Shown: positions 1-8,474, numbered from the stretch's first letter. The stretch is DNA of 64,000 bases from Anaerobutyricum hallii (GCF_900209925.1 NZ_LT907978.1:2265001-2329000), one strand, 5' to 3'. A program made the numbers and translations. Notes: a model not told the origin generated them from the letters alone.

Positions 1-2011
1 AAGCCAGATCATCCGATGCCCCTACTCTTGTAAAAATACGGTCTACCAGACCAATATTTGCAGACTTTGCCGGAACAAAAGAACCAATCTGTGCCATAAG
101 AACAATCAAGGCTGTCTGTCTCATATACGTAGACTTTCCTGCCATATTTGGACCGGTAATAATATCGACACGATTCTTTTTATGATCAAGCAATGTATCA
201 TTCGCAACAAAAAGTTCACCGGACATCATTTTTTCCACAACTGGATGACGTCCATCTTTAATATCAATGACACCTCTTTGGTTAAGGGTCGGTCGTACAT
301 ATTGATTTGCTTCCGCTACAAGTGCAAGAGAGGCAAAAACATCTGTCCATGCGATCACACTGGCTGTTTTCTGAATTCTCTCCATCTCAGATGCCAGTTT
401 TTCACGAATTGCCACATATGTTTCATACTCCAAAGCATAAAGTTTATCCTCTGCCCCAAGAATTGTTCTTGCCAGTTCAGACAGTTCTTCTGTCGTATAC
501 CGTTCGGCATTCGCAAGAGTCTGACGGCGGATATAATAATCCGGCACCAGGTCTTTATAAGAATTCGTTACTTCTATATAATAGCCAAAAACTTTATTAA
601 AACGCACTCGCAGATTTTTAATTCCTGTCTTTTCCCGCTCTCTCTCTTCTAATTCAGCAAGCCATGTCTTTCCATCCGTTTTCGCCTTCTTTAAATGGTC
701 GATTTCTTCATCAAAACCTTCTTTGATAATTCCACCTTCCTTGATCGGAATCGGTGGGTCCTCCTCAATAGAAGACTCTAATAATTCATGAAGATCTTCT
801 AATGTATCAAGGCTTTCTGCCATTTTTGCAAGAACACCTTTACTAAACTGCGCGAGAATATCTTTAATATATGGCAGATATTGAATAGAGGTCTTAAAAG
901 AAATCAAATCTCTTGGGTTTGCCGTACGGTAGCTTACCTTCATTGTAAGACGTTCCAGATCATAAATAGAATTCATATACTCACGAAGTTCTTCTCTTGC
1001 CATAAGGTTATCTTTTAGCATTTCTACCGCATCTAACCTGTCCTGAATCGCCCCTTTATGAATTAATGGCTGCTCGATCATCTTACGAAGTGTTCTGGCA
1101 CCCATCGCAGTCTTTGTTTTATCAAGCACCCATAAAAGACTTCCCTTTTTCCCTTTTTCTCTTAATGTCTCACACAGCTCTAAATTTCTTCTGGTAGAGC
1201 TGTCAATGACCATATAATTTTCTGTCGAATATACTTTTAATTCCATCAGATGAGCAAGAGAATTCTTCTGTGTTTCATGAAGATACTGTAATAATGCCCC
1301 ACTCGCAATCATGCCAAATGGATAATCTGAGAGTCCGATTCCCTCTAAATTCACAAGAGCATACTGTTCTTTAATCAGCTTCTCGCACCGATCATTTTCA
1401 AAGTAATCACTGGAAACCGGTGAAATCACTGCGCCAACCTTATCTCTGATATAATCAAAATCCATACCGCAAATACAAAAGGCATCGTTACAAATAATCT
1501 CAGACGGCTGAAACTTATTCATTTCATCAAAAAGTGCGTCCTGATGTTCAACCTGTGTTGTCCGAAATTCTCCGGTAGATAAATCACACACACCAATTCC
1601 GAACAGGTCATCTTCACAGAACACACTCATAATGAAATTATTCTTTGATTCATCAAGGCTCTGCGTCATAACATTCGTTCCCGGTGTAACAACGCGGATA
1701 ACATCTCTTTTTACGATTCCCTTCGCAGCCTTTGGATCTTCCACCTGCTCACAGATGGCAACACGAAATCCTTTCTCCACTAACTTGTTAATATAAGGCT
1801 CACAGGAATGGAAAGGCACCCCACACATAGGCGCCTTTTCTTCCTGACCACAGTTTTTCCCTGTCAGAGTAATCTCTAATTCTCTTGATGCAGTCAGTGC
1901 ATCATCATAAAACATCTCATAGAAATCTCCTAAACGGTAAAACAATATACAGTCTTTATATTTATTCTTTATCTGGAAATACTGTTCCATCATCGGAGTC
2001 AGTTTAGCCAT
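1..2011 (-). CDS. mutS: DNA mismatch repair protein MutS (3' end beyond window)
   Basis: This gene recognises base mismatches and starts methyl-independent mismatch repair. The reading frame starts at an ATG at 2011 and runs off the left edge, so about 670 of the usual 860-880 residues are visible. The N-terminus carries the GDFYEMF mismatch-recognition motif (Phe-x-Glu) near residue 30. The Walker A motif GPNMAGKST lies close to the window edge, followed by VGASDD. The start overlaps the end of miaB by 8 bp, so the two are cotranscribed and probably translationally coupled. No frameshift is visible. Confidence 0.96.
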   Translation of the reverse strand, partial: MAKLTPMMEQYFQIKNKYKDCILFYRLGDFYEMFYDDALTASRELEITLTGKNCGQEEKAPMCGVPFHSCEPYINKLVEKGFRVAICEQVEDPKAAKGIVKRDVIRVVTPGTNVMTQSLDESKNNFIMSVFCEDDLFGIGVCDLSTGEFRTTQVEHQDALFDEMNKFQPSEIICNDAFCICGMDFDYIRDKVGAVISPVSSDYFENDRCEKLIKEQYALVNLEGIGLSDYPFGMIASGALLQYLHETQKNSLAHLMELKVYSTENYMVIDSSTRRNLELCETLREKGKKGSLLWVLDKTKTAMGARTLRKMIEQPLIHKGAIQDRLDAVEMLKDNLMAREELREYMNSIYDLERLTMKVSYRTANPRDLISFKTSIQYLPYIKDILAQFSKGVLAKMAESLDTLEDLHELLESSIEEDPPIPIKEGGIIKEGFDEEIDHLKKAKTDGKTWLAELEEREREKTGIKNLRVRFNKVFGYYIEVTNSYKDLVPDYYIRRQTLANAERYTTEELSELARTILGAEDKLYALEYETYVAIREKLASEMERIQKTASVIAWTDVFASLALVAEANQYVRPTLNQRGVIDIKDGRHPVVEKMMSGELFVANDTLLDHKKNRVDIITGPNMAGKSTYMRQTALIVLMAQIGSFVPAKSANIGLVDRIFTRVGASDDLA

Positions 2012-3452
2012 GGATGCTCAACCTCCCCAGATAATAAAATCCTTTCGACTCTTCCAGCACAACAGGAACAATCTTACCAATTAAAGAAGCATCTCCTTTA
2101 AAATGTACAACACTATTATTTGATAATCGTCCTGTAACCATAGAAGCATCCTTCTCGTCAATCTCTTCTACTAAAACAAGTTCTGTATTCCCAGCAAGCT
2201 TGCCATTCTGCTCTCTTGCTGTTTCATTTACCACTTTTAATAAGCGGTCAAATCTCTCATGCACCACTTCTTCTGAAACCTGATCCGGCATTTTTGCTGC
2301 CGGTGTTCCCGAACGCTTAGAATAAATAAAAGTAAATGCGCTGTCATACTTTGCTTTTCTTACAACATCAAGCGTCTCCTGAAAATCTTCCTCTGTCTCT
2401 CCCGGAAAACCTACAATAATATCTGTTGTAATCGCAATATCCGGAACAGCAGTACGAATCTTATCTACTAATGTAAGATAATGTTCCTTTGTGTACTTTC
2501 TGTTCATTAATTTTAAAATGCGGCTACTTCCAGACTGCACCGGCAAATGAAGATGTTTACAAATCTTCTTAGAATGTGCCATCACTTCAATAAGCTCATC
2601 TGATAAATCCTTTGGATGAGAAGTCATAAAACGAATCCTTTCGATTCCTTCTACTTCTTCTACCATAGTAAGAAGCTTGGCAAAACTAATCGGATTCTCA
2701 AGATTCTTTCCGTAAGAATTTACATTCTGTCCAAGAAGCATCACCTCTACAACACCTTCTGATGCCAGCTTCTTTACTTCTGCTACGATATCCTCTGGCT
2801 TTCTGCTTCGCTCTCTTCCTCTTACATAAGGAACAATACAGTAGCTGCAAAAATTATTACAGCCAAACATAATATTAACTCCAGCCTTAAATCCAAACTT
2901 ACGGTCACTTGGCAGATCTTCGATAATCTGATCTGTTTTCTCCCAAACATCAAATACCCTCTTCCTTCCGGAAAGACATTCATATAAAAGTTCTGCAAGC
3001 TTAAAAATATTATGTGTCCCAAAAACAACATCAACAAACTTAAATGTTGTCTTCACCTTTTCCTGCTCCTCCGGTTCCTGCATCATGCATCCACACATGG
3101 CAATGACCATCTCCGGATTCTTCTTTTTATAATTTTTCAATGCTCCAAGTCTTCCATAAACACGTACATTCGCATTCTCACGCACAGTACATGTATTATA
3201 GTAAACAAAGTCCGCTTTTTCCGTATCCGCCTTCACGTAACCGATATCTTCAAGAATCCCGTTCAGCTTCTCCGAATCTTTAAAATTCATCTGGCATCCA
3301 AACGTCTGGTCATAAAATGTAAGCTTACGTCCAAGCTCCATTTCTTTTTCCTTTATGATTTCTCTACACTTTGCAATAAAATACCGCTGTCTCTCCGGTT
3401 CCTTTTCCGGTGCAGGCGCGGTTGTATCAATTAATTCATAGTTTATATTCAT
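2004..3452 (-). CDS. miaB: tRNA-2-methylthio-N6-dimethylallyladenosine synthase MiaB
   Basis: MiaB is a radical SAM enzyme that adds a methylthio group to i6A37 of tRNAs reading UNN codons. The protein has the N-terminal UPF0004 domain with cysteines in FGCQMN, NTCTVRE and MCGCMM, the radical-SAM cluster CNNFCSYC, and a C-terminal TRAM-like segment. At 482 aa it has normal length. An in-frame TTG lies 12 bases upstream, but GGAGG sits 6 bases before the ATG at 3452, so that start is preferred. It leads a miaB-mutS operon with a near-consensus promoter upstream. Confidence 0.96.
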   Translation of the reverse strand: MNINYELIDTTAPAPEKEPERQRYFIAKCREIIKEKEMELGRKLTFYDQTFGCQMNFKDSEKLNGILEDIGYVKADTEKADFVYYNTCTVRENANVRVYGRLGALKNYKKKNPEMVIAMCGCMMQEPEEQEKVKTTFKFVDVVFGTHNIFKLAELLYECLSGRKRVFDVWEKTDQIIEDLPSDRKFGFKAGVNIMFGCNNFCSYCIVPYVRGRERSRKPEDIVAEVKKLASEGVVEVMLLGQNVNSYGKNLENPISFAKLLTMVEEVEGIERIRFMTSHPKDLSDELIEVMAHSKKICKHLHLPVQSGSSRILKLMNRKYTKEHYLTLVDKIRTAVPDIAITTDIIVGFPGETEEDFQETLDVVRKAKYDSAFTFIYSKRSGTPAAKMPDQVSEEVVHERFDRLLKVVNETAREQNGKLAGNTELVLVEEIDEKDASMVTGRLSNNSVVHFKGDASLIGKIVPVVLEESKGFYYLGRLSIHG

Positions 3453-3498
3453 TATAACCTCCAAGGTGTGTAAAATTGATTTTTACGCAGATAAAATT

Positions 3499-3527
3499 AT
3501 TATAGGATAACTCTTTTTATTTTTCAA
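3499..3527 (-). promoter_or_regulatory. Promoter of miaB-mutS
   Basis: On the minus strand TTGAAA (3522-3527), a 17-base spacer and TATAAT (3499-3504) form a near-perfect sigma-A promoter about 50 bases upstream of the miaB start. It diverges from the tRNA promoter that begins at 3539. Confidence 0.8.
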
Positions 3528-3538
3528 GAAAAAAGTAC

Positions 3539-3567
3539 TTGATTTTTATTTTTGTCTGTGTTATATT
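3539..3567 (+). promoter_or_regulatory. Promoter of first tRNA-Glu
   Basis: TTGATT (3539-3544), 17 bases, TATATT (3562-3567). The transcript would start about 13 bases before the tRNA. The -35 side ACTTGATT and the downstream AGTCAAGT form an inverted repeat with one mismatch. Confidence 0.7.
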
Positions 3568-3586
3568 AGTCAAGTCGCAACGATAT

Positions 3587-3658
3587 GGTCGATTGGTCAA
3601 GCGGCTAAGACGTCGCCCTCTCACGGCGAAAACAGGGGTTCGATTCCCCTATCGACTA
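3587..3658 (+). tRNA. tRNA-Glu (anticodon CTC), copy 1
   Basis: A 72-base cloverleaf. The acceptor stem is GGTCGAT paired with ATCGACT, with discriminator A. The anticodon stem TCGCC/GGCGA holds the loop CTCTCAC with anticodon CTC. The T arm is GGGG-TTCGATT-CCCC. The G1-U72 pair is read as acceptable for tRNA-Glu in this group. CCA is not encoded. The tRNA body is identical to copy 2. Confidence 0.95.
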
Positions 3659-3685
3659 TTTATTAAAAATAAAATAAAAAAGCAC

Positions 3686-3714
3686 TTGATTTTCACTTTA
3701 GTATGTGATATACT
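3686..3714 (+). promoter_or_regulatory. Promoter of second tRNA-Glu
   Basis: TTGATT (3686-3691), 17 bases, TATACT (3709-3714). This is a duplicated version of the copy 1 promoter, so each tRNA has its own. Here ACTTGATT and AATCAAGT form a perfect 8-bp inverted repeat spanning the promoter. Confidence 0.7.
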
Positions 3715-3733
3715 AATCAAGTCGCAACGACAT

Positions 3734-3805
3734 GGTCGATTGGTCAAGCGGCTAAGACGTCGCCCTCTCACGGCGAAAACAGGGGTTCGATTCCCCTATC
3801 GACTA
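3734..3805 (+). tRNA. tRNA-Glu (anticodon CTC), copy 2
   Basis: Identical in sequence to the 72-base tRNA at 3587-3658, with the same anticodon loop CTCTCAC and T arm. Promoter and tRNA together form a tandem duplication with a unit of about 147 bp. The promoter spacers have diverged while the tRNA body has not. Confidence 0.95.
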
Positions 3806-3817
3806 TTTATTTTAGAA

Positions 3818-3850
3818 AGGTTTGTCTGTTTAGACAGACCTTTTTTGTTT
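3818..3850 (+). terminator. Intrinsic terminator after the tRNA pair
   Basis: A 10-bp stem (AGGTTTGTCT paired with AGACAGACCT, one G-U pair) with loop GTTT, followed by TTTTTTGTTT. Confidence 0.85.
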
Positions 3851-3953
3851 AATAAAAGAAAATGTCTACTTTTGTTGAATAGAATATTTTTCCTAGTTAT
3901 CTTATGATACAGATTTTTTCCTGTATTATTTCTCAGAAACTATTATTTTTATC

Positions 3954-4006
3954 TCAGTCGAGAAGACTCCCACCTTTTTCAAGTGGTGAGTGGCTGCTCG
4001 ACTTGA
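3954..4006 (+). promoter_or_regulatory. Structured leader upstream of the coiled-coil gene and dinB
   Basis: AGTCGAG (3956-3962) pairs with CTCGACT (3997-4003). Inside, ACTCCCAC can pair with GTGGTGAGT with one bulge. The hairpin ends about 12 bases before the ribosome binding site AAAGGAGGG of the next gene. No known riboswitch class was recognised. It could be an mRNA-stabilising or attenuating leader. Confidence 0.4.
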
Positions 4007-4030
4007 ATTTCATAAAGGAGGGACTCTTCT

Positions 4031-4303
4031 ATGGCTTTTTTCGACACCTTAAAACAAAATCTTATGACTACTGGCCAAACTACCGTAGACAAAGCAAAGA
4101 CAACTGTTGAAATTTTAAAATTAAAAGATCAGATTCGCCAGGATAAACGAGAAATCCGCTCTGCCACTTATAAAATCGGGGAGATTTACCGGGAGTTACA
4201 CTCGGAGGACTATGAAGAAGCTTATGAGGATTGTTTCCAAAAGATTGAGCGTTTAGAGCAGGCAATCGACTGGAAAGAGGATGCCCTAAAAAATCTAGAA
4301 TAA
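4031..4303 (+). CDS. Small coiled-coil protein, unknown function
   Basis: A 90-aa protein with a strong AAAGGAGGG site 11 bases before the ATG. Most of it is charged and helical: LKLKDQIRQDKREIRSATYKIGEIYREL near the middle, then ERLEQAIDWKEDALKNLE at the end. That pattern suggests one or two coiled-coil helices. There is no signal peptide or membrane segment. It lies 35 bases before dinB in the same direction, so it is likely cotranscribed. I do not recognise the family beyond a general likeness to short hypothetical proteins of Clostridia. Confidence 0.7.
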   Translation: MAFFDTLKQNLMTTGQTTVDKAKTTVEILKLKDQIRQDKREIRSATYKIGEIYRELHSEDYEEAYEDCFQKIERLEQAIDWKEDALKNLE

Positions 4304-4338
4304 TAGACGAAACTATTCTTTACAAAGGATTTTTATTT

Positions 4339-5535
4339 ATGAAAGAAAGACTGATTTTTCATGTTGACGTAAATAGTGCCTTTTTAAGCTGGGAAGCCGT
4401 TTACCAGCTTAAAAATGGTGCCAGTACAGACATACGAACAATCCCGGCAATCATTGGCGGAGATACTTCCCTACGAAAAGGTGTTGTCCTTGCCAAATCT
4501 CTTCCTGCCAAACATTTTGGCATCCACACAGGAGAACCGGTTACCGATGCATTAACAAAATGTCCTTCCTTGAAAAGCTTCCGTCCAAACTTTCCCCTCT
4601 ATCGTGAATACTCTAATGCATTTATTACTATTTTAAAAAAATACGCCCCTGTGGTAGAACAGGTTTCTATCGATGAAGCTTATCTTGACATGAGCGGACT
4701 ACATTACTTTTACTCTACCCCACTTGAAGCAGCCGCAAAAATCCAGACAGAAATCCGGGACACCCTGGGCTTTACTGTAAATATCGGCATTTCCTCCAAT
4801 AAGCTTCTGGCAAAAATGGCATCTGATTTTGAAAAACCCGATAAAATCCACACACTGTTTCCACAGGAGATGGCAGAAAAAATGTGGCATCTGCCCGTTC
4901 GCACTCTTTTCTTCACAGGAAGAGCTGCCGCAAAAAAATTAAACCAACTTGGCATTTATACAATCGGTGACCTTGCGGGAAGTGATCCGAATTTTCTTCA
5001 GGCACATTTAAATTCTCAAGGCATCACTTTATGGAACTATGCAAACGGCCACGACGATTCTCCTGTAAAAGAAACTCCCGATGCGCCAAAAGGCTATGGA
5101 AACTCTATGACTCTAAGCAAAGATCTGACCTCTTTTTCTGAAGCCAGACCTGTTCTTTTAGAACTTTGCGAAACGGTTACTAAACGCCTTAGAGCAGATC
5201 ACATTTATGCTCAGGTTATCGAAGTAGAGCTAAAAGACAAAAACTTCCGTCGAAAATCTCACCAGACCGTCCTTGACTATTCCACAAACACTACCGATGA
5301 TTTCTACCAAATCAGTATAAAACTTTTTCAGGAATTATGGGACGGAACACCTATCCGTCTTCTCGGAGTTCGCGGAGGAAAGCTGACCTCTGATAAAATC
5401 GAACAGATTCAGCTCTTTACCGAGACTGCTTCCAGACAAAAAAGTCGTGAAAAAATGGCAAAATTAGATGCCGCACTCGACTCCATTCAGAAAAAATATG
5501 GCAAAGACTCTGTGAAACGAGGAAGCAGATGCTGA
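4339..5535 (+). CDS. dinB: DNA polymerase IV (Y-family translesion polymerase)
   Basis: A Y-family polymerase that copies past lesions. The 398-aa protein starts with the palm motif FHVDVNSAFLSWE (first catalytic Asp) and has SIDEAYLDMS with the catalytic Asp-Glu pair near residue 115. Next come NIGISSNKLLAKMASDFEKP and a little-finger domain at the C-terminus. The ribosome binding site is AAAGGAT. No LexA-like box was seen directly upstream, so SOS control of this copy is not evident. A long hairpin element follows the stop. Confidence 0.93.
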   Translation: MKERLIFHVDVNSAFLSWEAVYQLKNGASTDIRTIPAIIGGDTSLRKGVVLAKSLPAKHFGIHTGEPVTDALTKCPSLKSFRPNFPLYREYSNAFITILKKYAPVVEQVSIDEAYLDMSGLHYFYSTPLEAAAKIQTEIRDTLGFTVNIGISSNKLLAKMASDFEKPDKIHTLFPQEMAEKMWHLPVRTLFFTGRAAAKKLNQLGIYTIGDLAGSDPNFLQAHLNSQGITLWNYANGHDDSPVKETPDAPKGYGNSMTLSKDLTSFSEARPVLLELCETVTKRLRADHIYAQVIEVELKDKNFRRKSHQTVLDYSTNTTDDFYQISIKLFQELWDGTPIRLLGVRGGKLTSDKIEQIQLFTETASRQKSREKMAKLDAALDSIQKKYGKDSVKRGSRC

Positions 5536-5537
5536 GT

Positions 5538-5745
5538 TGTAGATTTCGTGTAGACGAAAAAAGAAAAAATACTATATCCCATCTGCTCTGTAGTCGCTGT
5601 GCTTAAGATGCTCATCCGCATCTTAAACACGCTCCCAAGCCGCATCTGGGATATAGTATTTTTTCTTTTTTCTGACTATCTAAATCCACAGTTGGTAAGA
5701 GTGGGAATTCTCCAGAAGGTTATGGCTTTCCGCTAAATTAAATTA
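5538..5745 (+). repeat. Dispersed hairpin element, copy A
   Basis: A 26-bp perfect outer stem (5556-5581 with 5647-5672) encloses the conserved single-stranded word GTAGTCGCTG, an inner hairpin (TTAAGATGC/GCATCTTAA) and ACGCTCCCAAGCCGCATCTG. The outer arms are A-rich then T-rich, so it can act as a terminator in both directions. A conserved tail with CTCCAGAAGGTTATGGC follows (about 5711-5727). It sits between the convergent genes dinB and 5933-6391. Confidence 0.8.
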
Positions 5746-5840
5746 TCCCTTCTACTCTGTAGCCGCTGTATTTAAGATGTTTATCCGCTTCTTAAACACG
5801 CTCCCAAGCCGCATCTGGGATATATCATTTTTCTTTTTTC
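5741..5840 (+). repeat. Dispersed hairpin element, decayed copy B
   Basis: It shares CTCTGTAGCCGCTGT, the ATCCGC inner loop and ACGCTCCCAAGCCGCATCTG with copy A, directly downstream of it. Its 5' outer arm no longer pairs well with the 3' arm (only TATCCC/GGGATA remains), so this copy looks degenerate. Confidence 0.6.
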
Positions 5841-5932
5841 TGACTCTTCTCTACTATACCCAAAGTCCAGAAAGAACCGCATCTACTACTATAGATCCTT
5901 TATAATTGCTGTCTTTATCAAATCTTTTATCA

Positions 5933-6391
5933 TTATAAATTATTTTTTCTGTACTCTTCCAGCATTTCATTTAATTTTTGACGGAATACATTATCACTTT
6001 CTTCTTTTACCTGAATATCTTCCATCAAAACACCTATTGGTGTTGTTGTTATATTTAAACCTTTCAAAGTAAATAGATGACTTTTTTCCGTTTTTCTCAT
6101 TGTTTCGTATTTAAGTGATGACACACCATATGGTATCGTAAAATTTTCCGTTAATGTCTGGTTTCCATCGGCAAATGTCCAAAGACAAGCTAGCTTATGA
6201 GGCAACCCATTAACTTTTATATTCACCTTCTTTCCGCTATCTACTGATGCTATTTTTCGTCCATCAAGGACAATCTCACATCCAATTTTATTCAAACAAA
6301 ATTGCTTTATACGTGAAACCTCAATTGTTCTTGACATCATCTTAAGTTTACTTTCGACAAATTCTCTTTCTTTTTCTGTTATTTGACTCAT
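5933..6391 (-). CDS. Hypothetical protein, cotranscribed with a membrane protein
   Basis: A 152-aa soluble protein. The start at 6391 is chosen because GGGAGG lies 6 bases before ATG-AGT-CAA; a longer frame upstream lacks such a site. The N-terminus is charged and helical (EKEREFVESKLKMMSRTIEV), followed by beta-type segments such as CEIVLDGRKIASVDSGKKV. No catalytic motif was recognised. It follows the membrane protein gene by 23 bases and probably acts with it. Confidence 0.65.
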   Translation of the reverse strand: MSQITEKEREFVESKLKMMSRTIEVSRIKQFCLNKIGCEIVLDGRKIASVDSGKKVNIKVNGLPHKLACLWTFADGNQTLTENFTIPYGVSSLKYETMRKTEKSHLFTLKGLNITTTPIGVLMEDIQVKEESDNVFRQKLNEMLEEYRKNNL

Positions 6392-6414
6392 AAAATCCTC
6401 CCTTATAAAAATAA

Positions 6415-6879
6415 TCATATTATAAAATGACAAAACGCCACTAAACAGCCTGTCATAAATATGTTAATTAGGATAGAAGATTCTTTTTCTTGCTGTCCCA
6501 TTCCAAAAAGTAATCCGTTTGCTTCCCCAGCAAAAAAAATAATTCCACCTACCAATATTGAAATGATATATCCCAGCATCCAACCAAACATAGACAACCC
6601 AGTTGCCTTAGCAGTTCCCGCAGCAAAATGATGTATAAGTTTATAAAAAAAAGCTATTCTAACAACATCAAACACAAAAGATATAAGTACAATAACGGCA
6701 TTATTTTTATATTTATATAATGCGAAATATAAATCCTGAATTATATTCTTAATCAAAAATAAAATACAAGTCACTCCCAGAATAGCCAACACAAATTTTG
6801 TAGATGCGTTAATAAAAACAATAGAAACTAGCAATATAAATGCTAATACTAACCCTAAATTAAAAAATATTATAATCAT
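6415..6879 (-). CDS. Hypothetical multi-pass membrane protein
   Basis: A 154-aa protein with about five hydrophobic segments: two near residues 1-22 and 27-45, one near 60-78, one near 95-118 and one at the C-terminus. AGGAGG lies 6 bases before the start. It is the first gene of a two-gene unit read from a promoter overlapped by direct repeats. It diverges from the XRE regulator gene, which probably controls it. No family was recognised. Confidence 0.65.
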   Translation of the reverse strand: MIIIFFNLGLVLAFILLVSIVFINASTKFVLAILGVTCILFLIKNIIQDLYFALYKYKNNAVIVLISFVFDVVRIAFFYKLIHHFAAGTAKATGLSMFGWMLGYIISILVGGIIFFAGEANGLLFGMGQQEKESSILINIFMTGCLVAFCHFII

Positions 6880-6902
6880 ACTTCCTCCTTAAGTTTTCTT
6901 TA

Positions 6903-6940
6903 ATAATAGGTCAATTTCACCCTAAAGTCAATAGGTCAAT
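6903..6940 (-). promoter_or_regulatory. Promoter and direct-repeat operator between membrane gene and XRE gene
   Basis: On the minus strand TTGACT (rc of 6926-6931), 17 bases and TATTAT (rc of 6903-6908) form a good promoter for the membrane protein unit. The 11-base word AATAGGTCAAT occurs twice (6905-6915 and 6930-6940), overlapping both promoter boxes. It is the likely binding site of the adjacent XRE protein. Confidence 0.6.
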
Positions 6941-6970
6941 ATGCCATAATTCTTCAAAAAAGGAGTTCTT

Positions 6971-7195
6971 ATGTCTCGTTTAAAAGAATTAAGAAAAGAA
7001 AAGGGATACACTCAGGTAAAAATGCAGTTATTAACAGGAATCGATCAAAGTGACTATTCCAAAATAGAAAATGGAAAACGCTATTATACGTTTGAACAAT
7101 GCAGAAAAATTGCACTGGCATTAGAAACAAGCATGGATTATCTCGCTGAACTAACGGACGAGAAGAAACCTTACCCACGAATAGTAAAAAAATAA
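6971..7195 (+). CDS. XRE-family HTH transcriptional regulator (small)
   Basis: A 74-aa protein that is nearly all one helix-turn-helix domain: LKELRKEKGYTQVKMQLLTG, then SDYSKIENGKRYYTFEQCRKIALALETSMDYLAELT. AAAGGAG lies 6 bases before the ATG. It diverges from the membrane-protein gene and probably represses it and itself through the repeats at 6905-6940. Confidence 0.85.
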   Translation: MSRLKELRKEKGYTQVKMQLLTGIDQSDYSKIENGKRYYTFEQCRKIALALETSMDYLAELTDEKKPYPRIVKK

Positions 7196-7264
7196 TCCTA
7201 AATTCAGGTTAAAATAATTCCAGACAAAAAGCTATGATGATTAATTTTATAACGCTAAGAAAAA

Positions 7265-7300
7265 GGGCAGGATACTCTCTTCAGCTTATCCTGCCCTCAT
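7265..7300. terminator. Hairpin terminator after the XRE gene
   Basis: GGGCAGGATA (7265-7274) pairs perfectly with TATCCTGCCC (7287-7296). A short T-rich tail on the plus strand and an A-rich 5' side make it usable in either direction. Confidence 0.65.
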
Positions 7301-7434
7301 TCTTATCGTCTCACGCAATCCATTATAATCAAAGTCAACGTATAATTACTCGCTTTCCTCACTTTGGTTCCGTATAAAAGTTATAATTTGTCATACAGCT
7401 CCTTCTTCTCATCTGCCGAAGAGTCTCGCTTATT

Positions 7435-7618
7435 GATTGTCATAATCTTCTGGAGCTTCCCCCTGTCTTCTGCCTGGTTTGGAGTAGACAGAAAAATAAA
7501 AAGTATCTTATAGCAGATGTGACCTCGGAGCAAGGATTGAATGCGAGCCTTTATGCAAGCATTCAATGTGCAGCGACTACTGGCACAGATGCTATAAGAT
7601 ACTTTTTATTTTTCGTCC
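7435..7618 (-). repeat. Dispersed hairpin element, copy D (minus orientation)
   Basis: A 25-bp perfect outer stem (7491-7515 with 7590-7614). Read on the minus strand it keeps CATCTG, GTAGTCGCTG, GCTCC and CACATCTG in the same order as copies A and C. Its outer and inner stems have different sequences that still pair (inner stem ATTGAATGC/GCATTCAAT). The conserved tail CTCCAGAAGATTATGAC follows on the minus strand. The hairpin ends 5 bases from the stop of the PHP gene and probably ends its transcript. Apart from this, 7300-7490 shows nothing convincing. Confidence 0.75.
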
Positions 7619-7619
7619 G

Positions 7620-8474
7620 TTACTCCAAGTCATGAAATACCGGTTTCATCTTCTCAAATGTGCAAAATTGTGTATACCCCAGTTTACGAAGTTCCTCTTT
7701 CGCCCAGTCAATATACGCACCAAGATGTTCTTTTTTATGGCTGTCACTTCCGATCGTGATAATTGTGCCACCAAGTTCCCGGTAAAGTTTTAATATATCC
7801 CTTGATGGTGTCATATCTGCAATTCCGTAGCGGTGATTGGAAGTGTTTACTTCTATTCCTTTTCCATCTGCAATGACCGTTTTTAAAATTTCTGTGATAA
7901 TTGGTTTTACTTTTTCAAATGAATACGGTCCCTGCTCATCATAACGGACTATTAAATCCATATGTCCTAATACACTGTAATTGTGATAGTTTTGTACAAC
8001 GGAAAGTAATTCTTTATAATACCCTTCATTATATTCCTGCTGTGTTCGCGTACTCTGGTATTCGTTTGTCCAAAATTCTTCATCACCTACCTGATGGATG
8101 GACAAGATAATGAAATCAAATGGATAACTTGCAAATAACTTCTCATATTCTGGAATGGTATGTGTCTGCACCCCAAACTCCAACCCGGCTTTTATTGAAA
8201 TCTGCTTCTTATATTTTTCTTTCAGTTCTTCAATTAGTGAAAAATATTTTTTATATTCTACGTTAGTAAGCGCAACCCATTCCGGTTCGTCTTCCTCTCC
8301 CGCACGATATTCAATCCCTCTTGGGTCATCCCAGTCACGATACGGACCATAATCTACATGATCTGTAAAACAGATATCCTCTATTTCCAAAGAAATCGCA
8401 TCTTTAACAACATCTTCCATCAGATAAACAGAATCATTACTAAACGCTGTGTGTACATGGTAATCTGCTAACAT
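7620..8474 (-). CDS. PHP-domain phosphatase, histidinol-phosphatase-like
   Basis: The 284-aa protein starts at MLADYHVHTAFSND with AAAGGAG 6 bases upstream; the open frame extends further upstream only by overlapping trmK out of frame. Metal-binding motifs of the PHP fold are visible: DYHVHT at the N-terminus, CFTDHVDYG near residue 45, GLEFGVQ near 110, ILSIHQVGDEEFW, and TIGSDSHKKEHLG near the C-terminus. The family includes HisJ/HisK histidinol-phosphate phosphatase, but related PHP proteins have other substrates, and no his genes are nearby. Confidence 0.85.
   Translation of the reverse strand: MLADYHVHTAFSNDSVYLMEDVVKDAISLEIEDICFTDHVDYGPYRDWDDPRGIEYRAGEEDEPEWVALTNVEYKKYFSLIEELKEKYKKQISIKAGLEFGVQTHTIPEYEKLFASYPFDFIILSIHQVGDEEFWTNEYQSTRTQQEYNEGYYKELLSVVQNYHNYSVLGHMDLIVRYDEQGPYSFEKVKPIITEILKTVIADGKGIEVNTSNHRYGIADMTPSRDILKLYRELGGTIITIGSDSHKKEHLGAYIDWAKEELRKLGYTQFCTFEKMKPVFHDLE

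Noticed and set aside
182-652. Open frames on the plus strand inside 1-2000
   Set aside because: They lie opposite mutS, whose domains read clearly on the minus strand; they are shadows.
7381-7566. 61-codon minus frame near copy D of the hairpin element
   Set aside because: It runs through the hairpin and the conserved tail of the repeat, so it is not a separate gene; a relic of a disrupted gene could not be shown.
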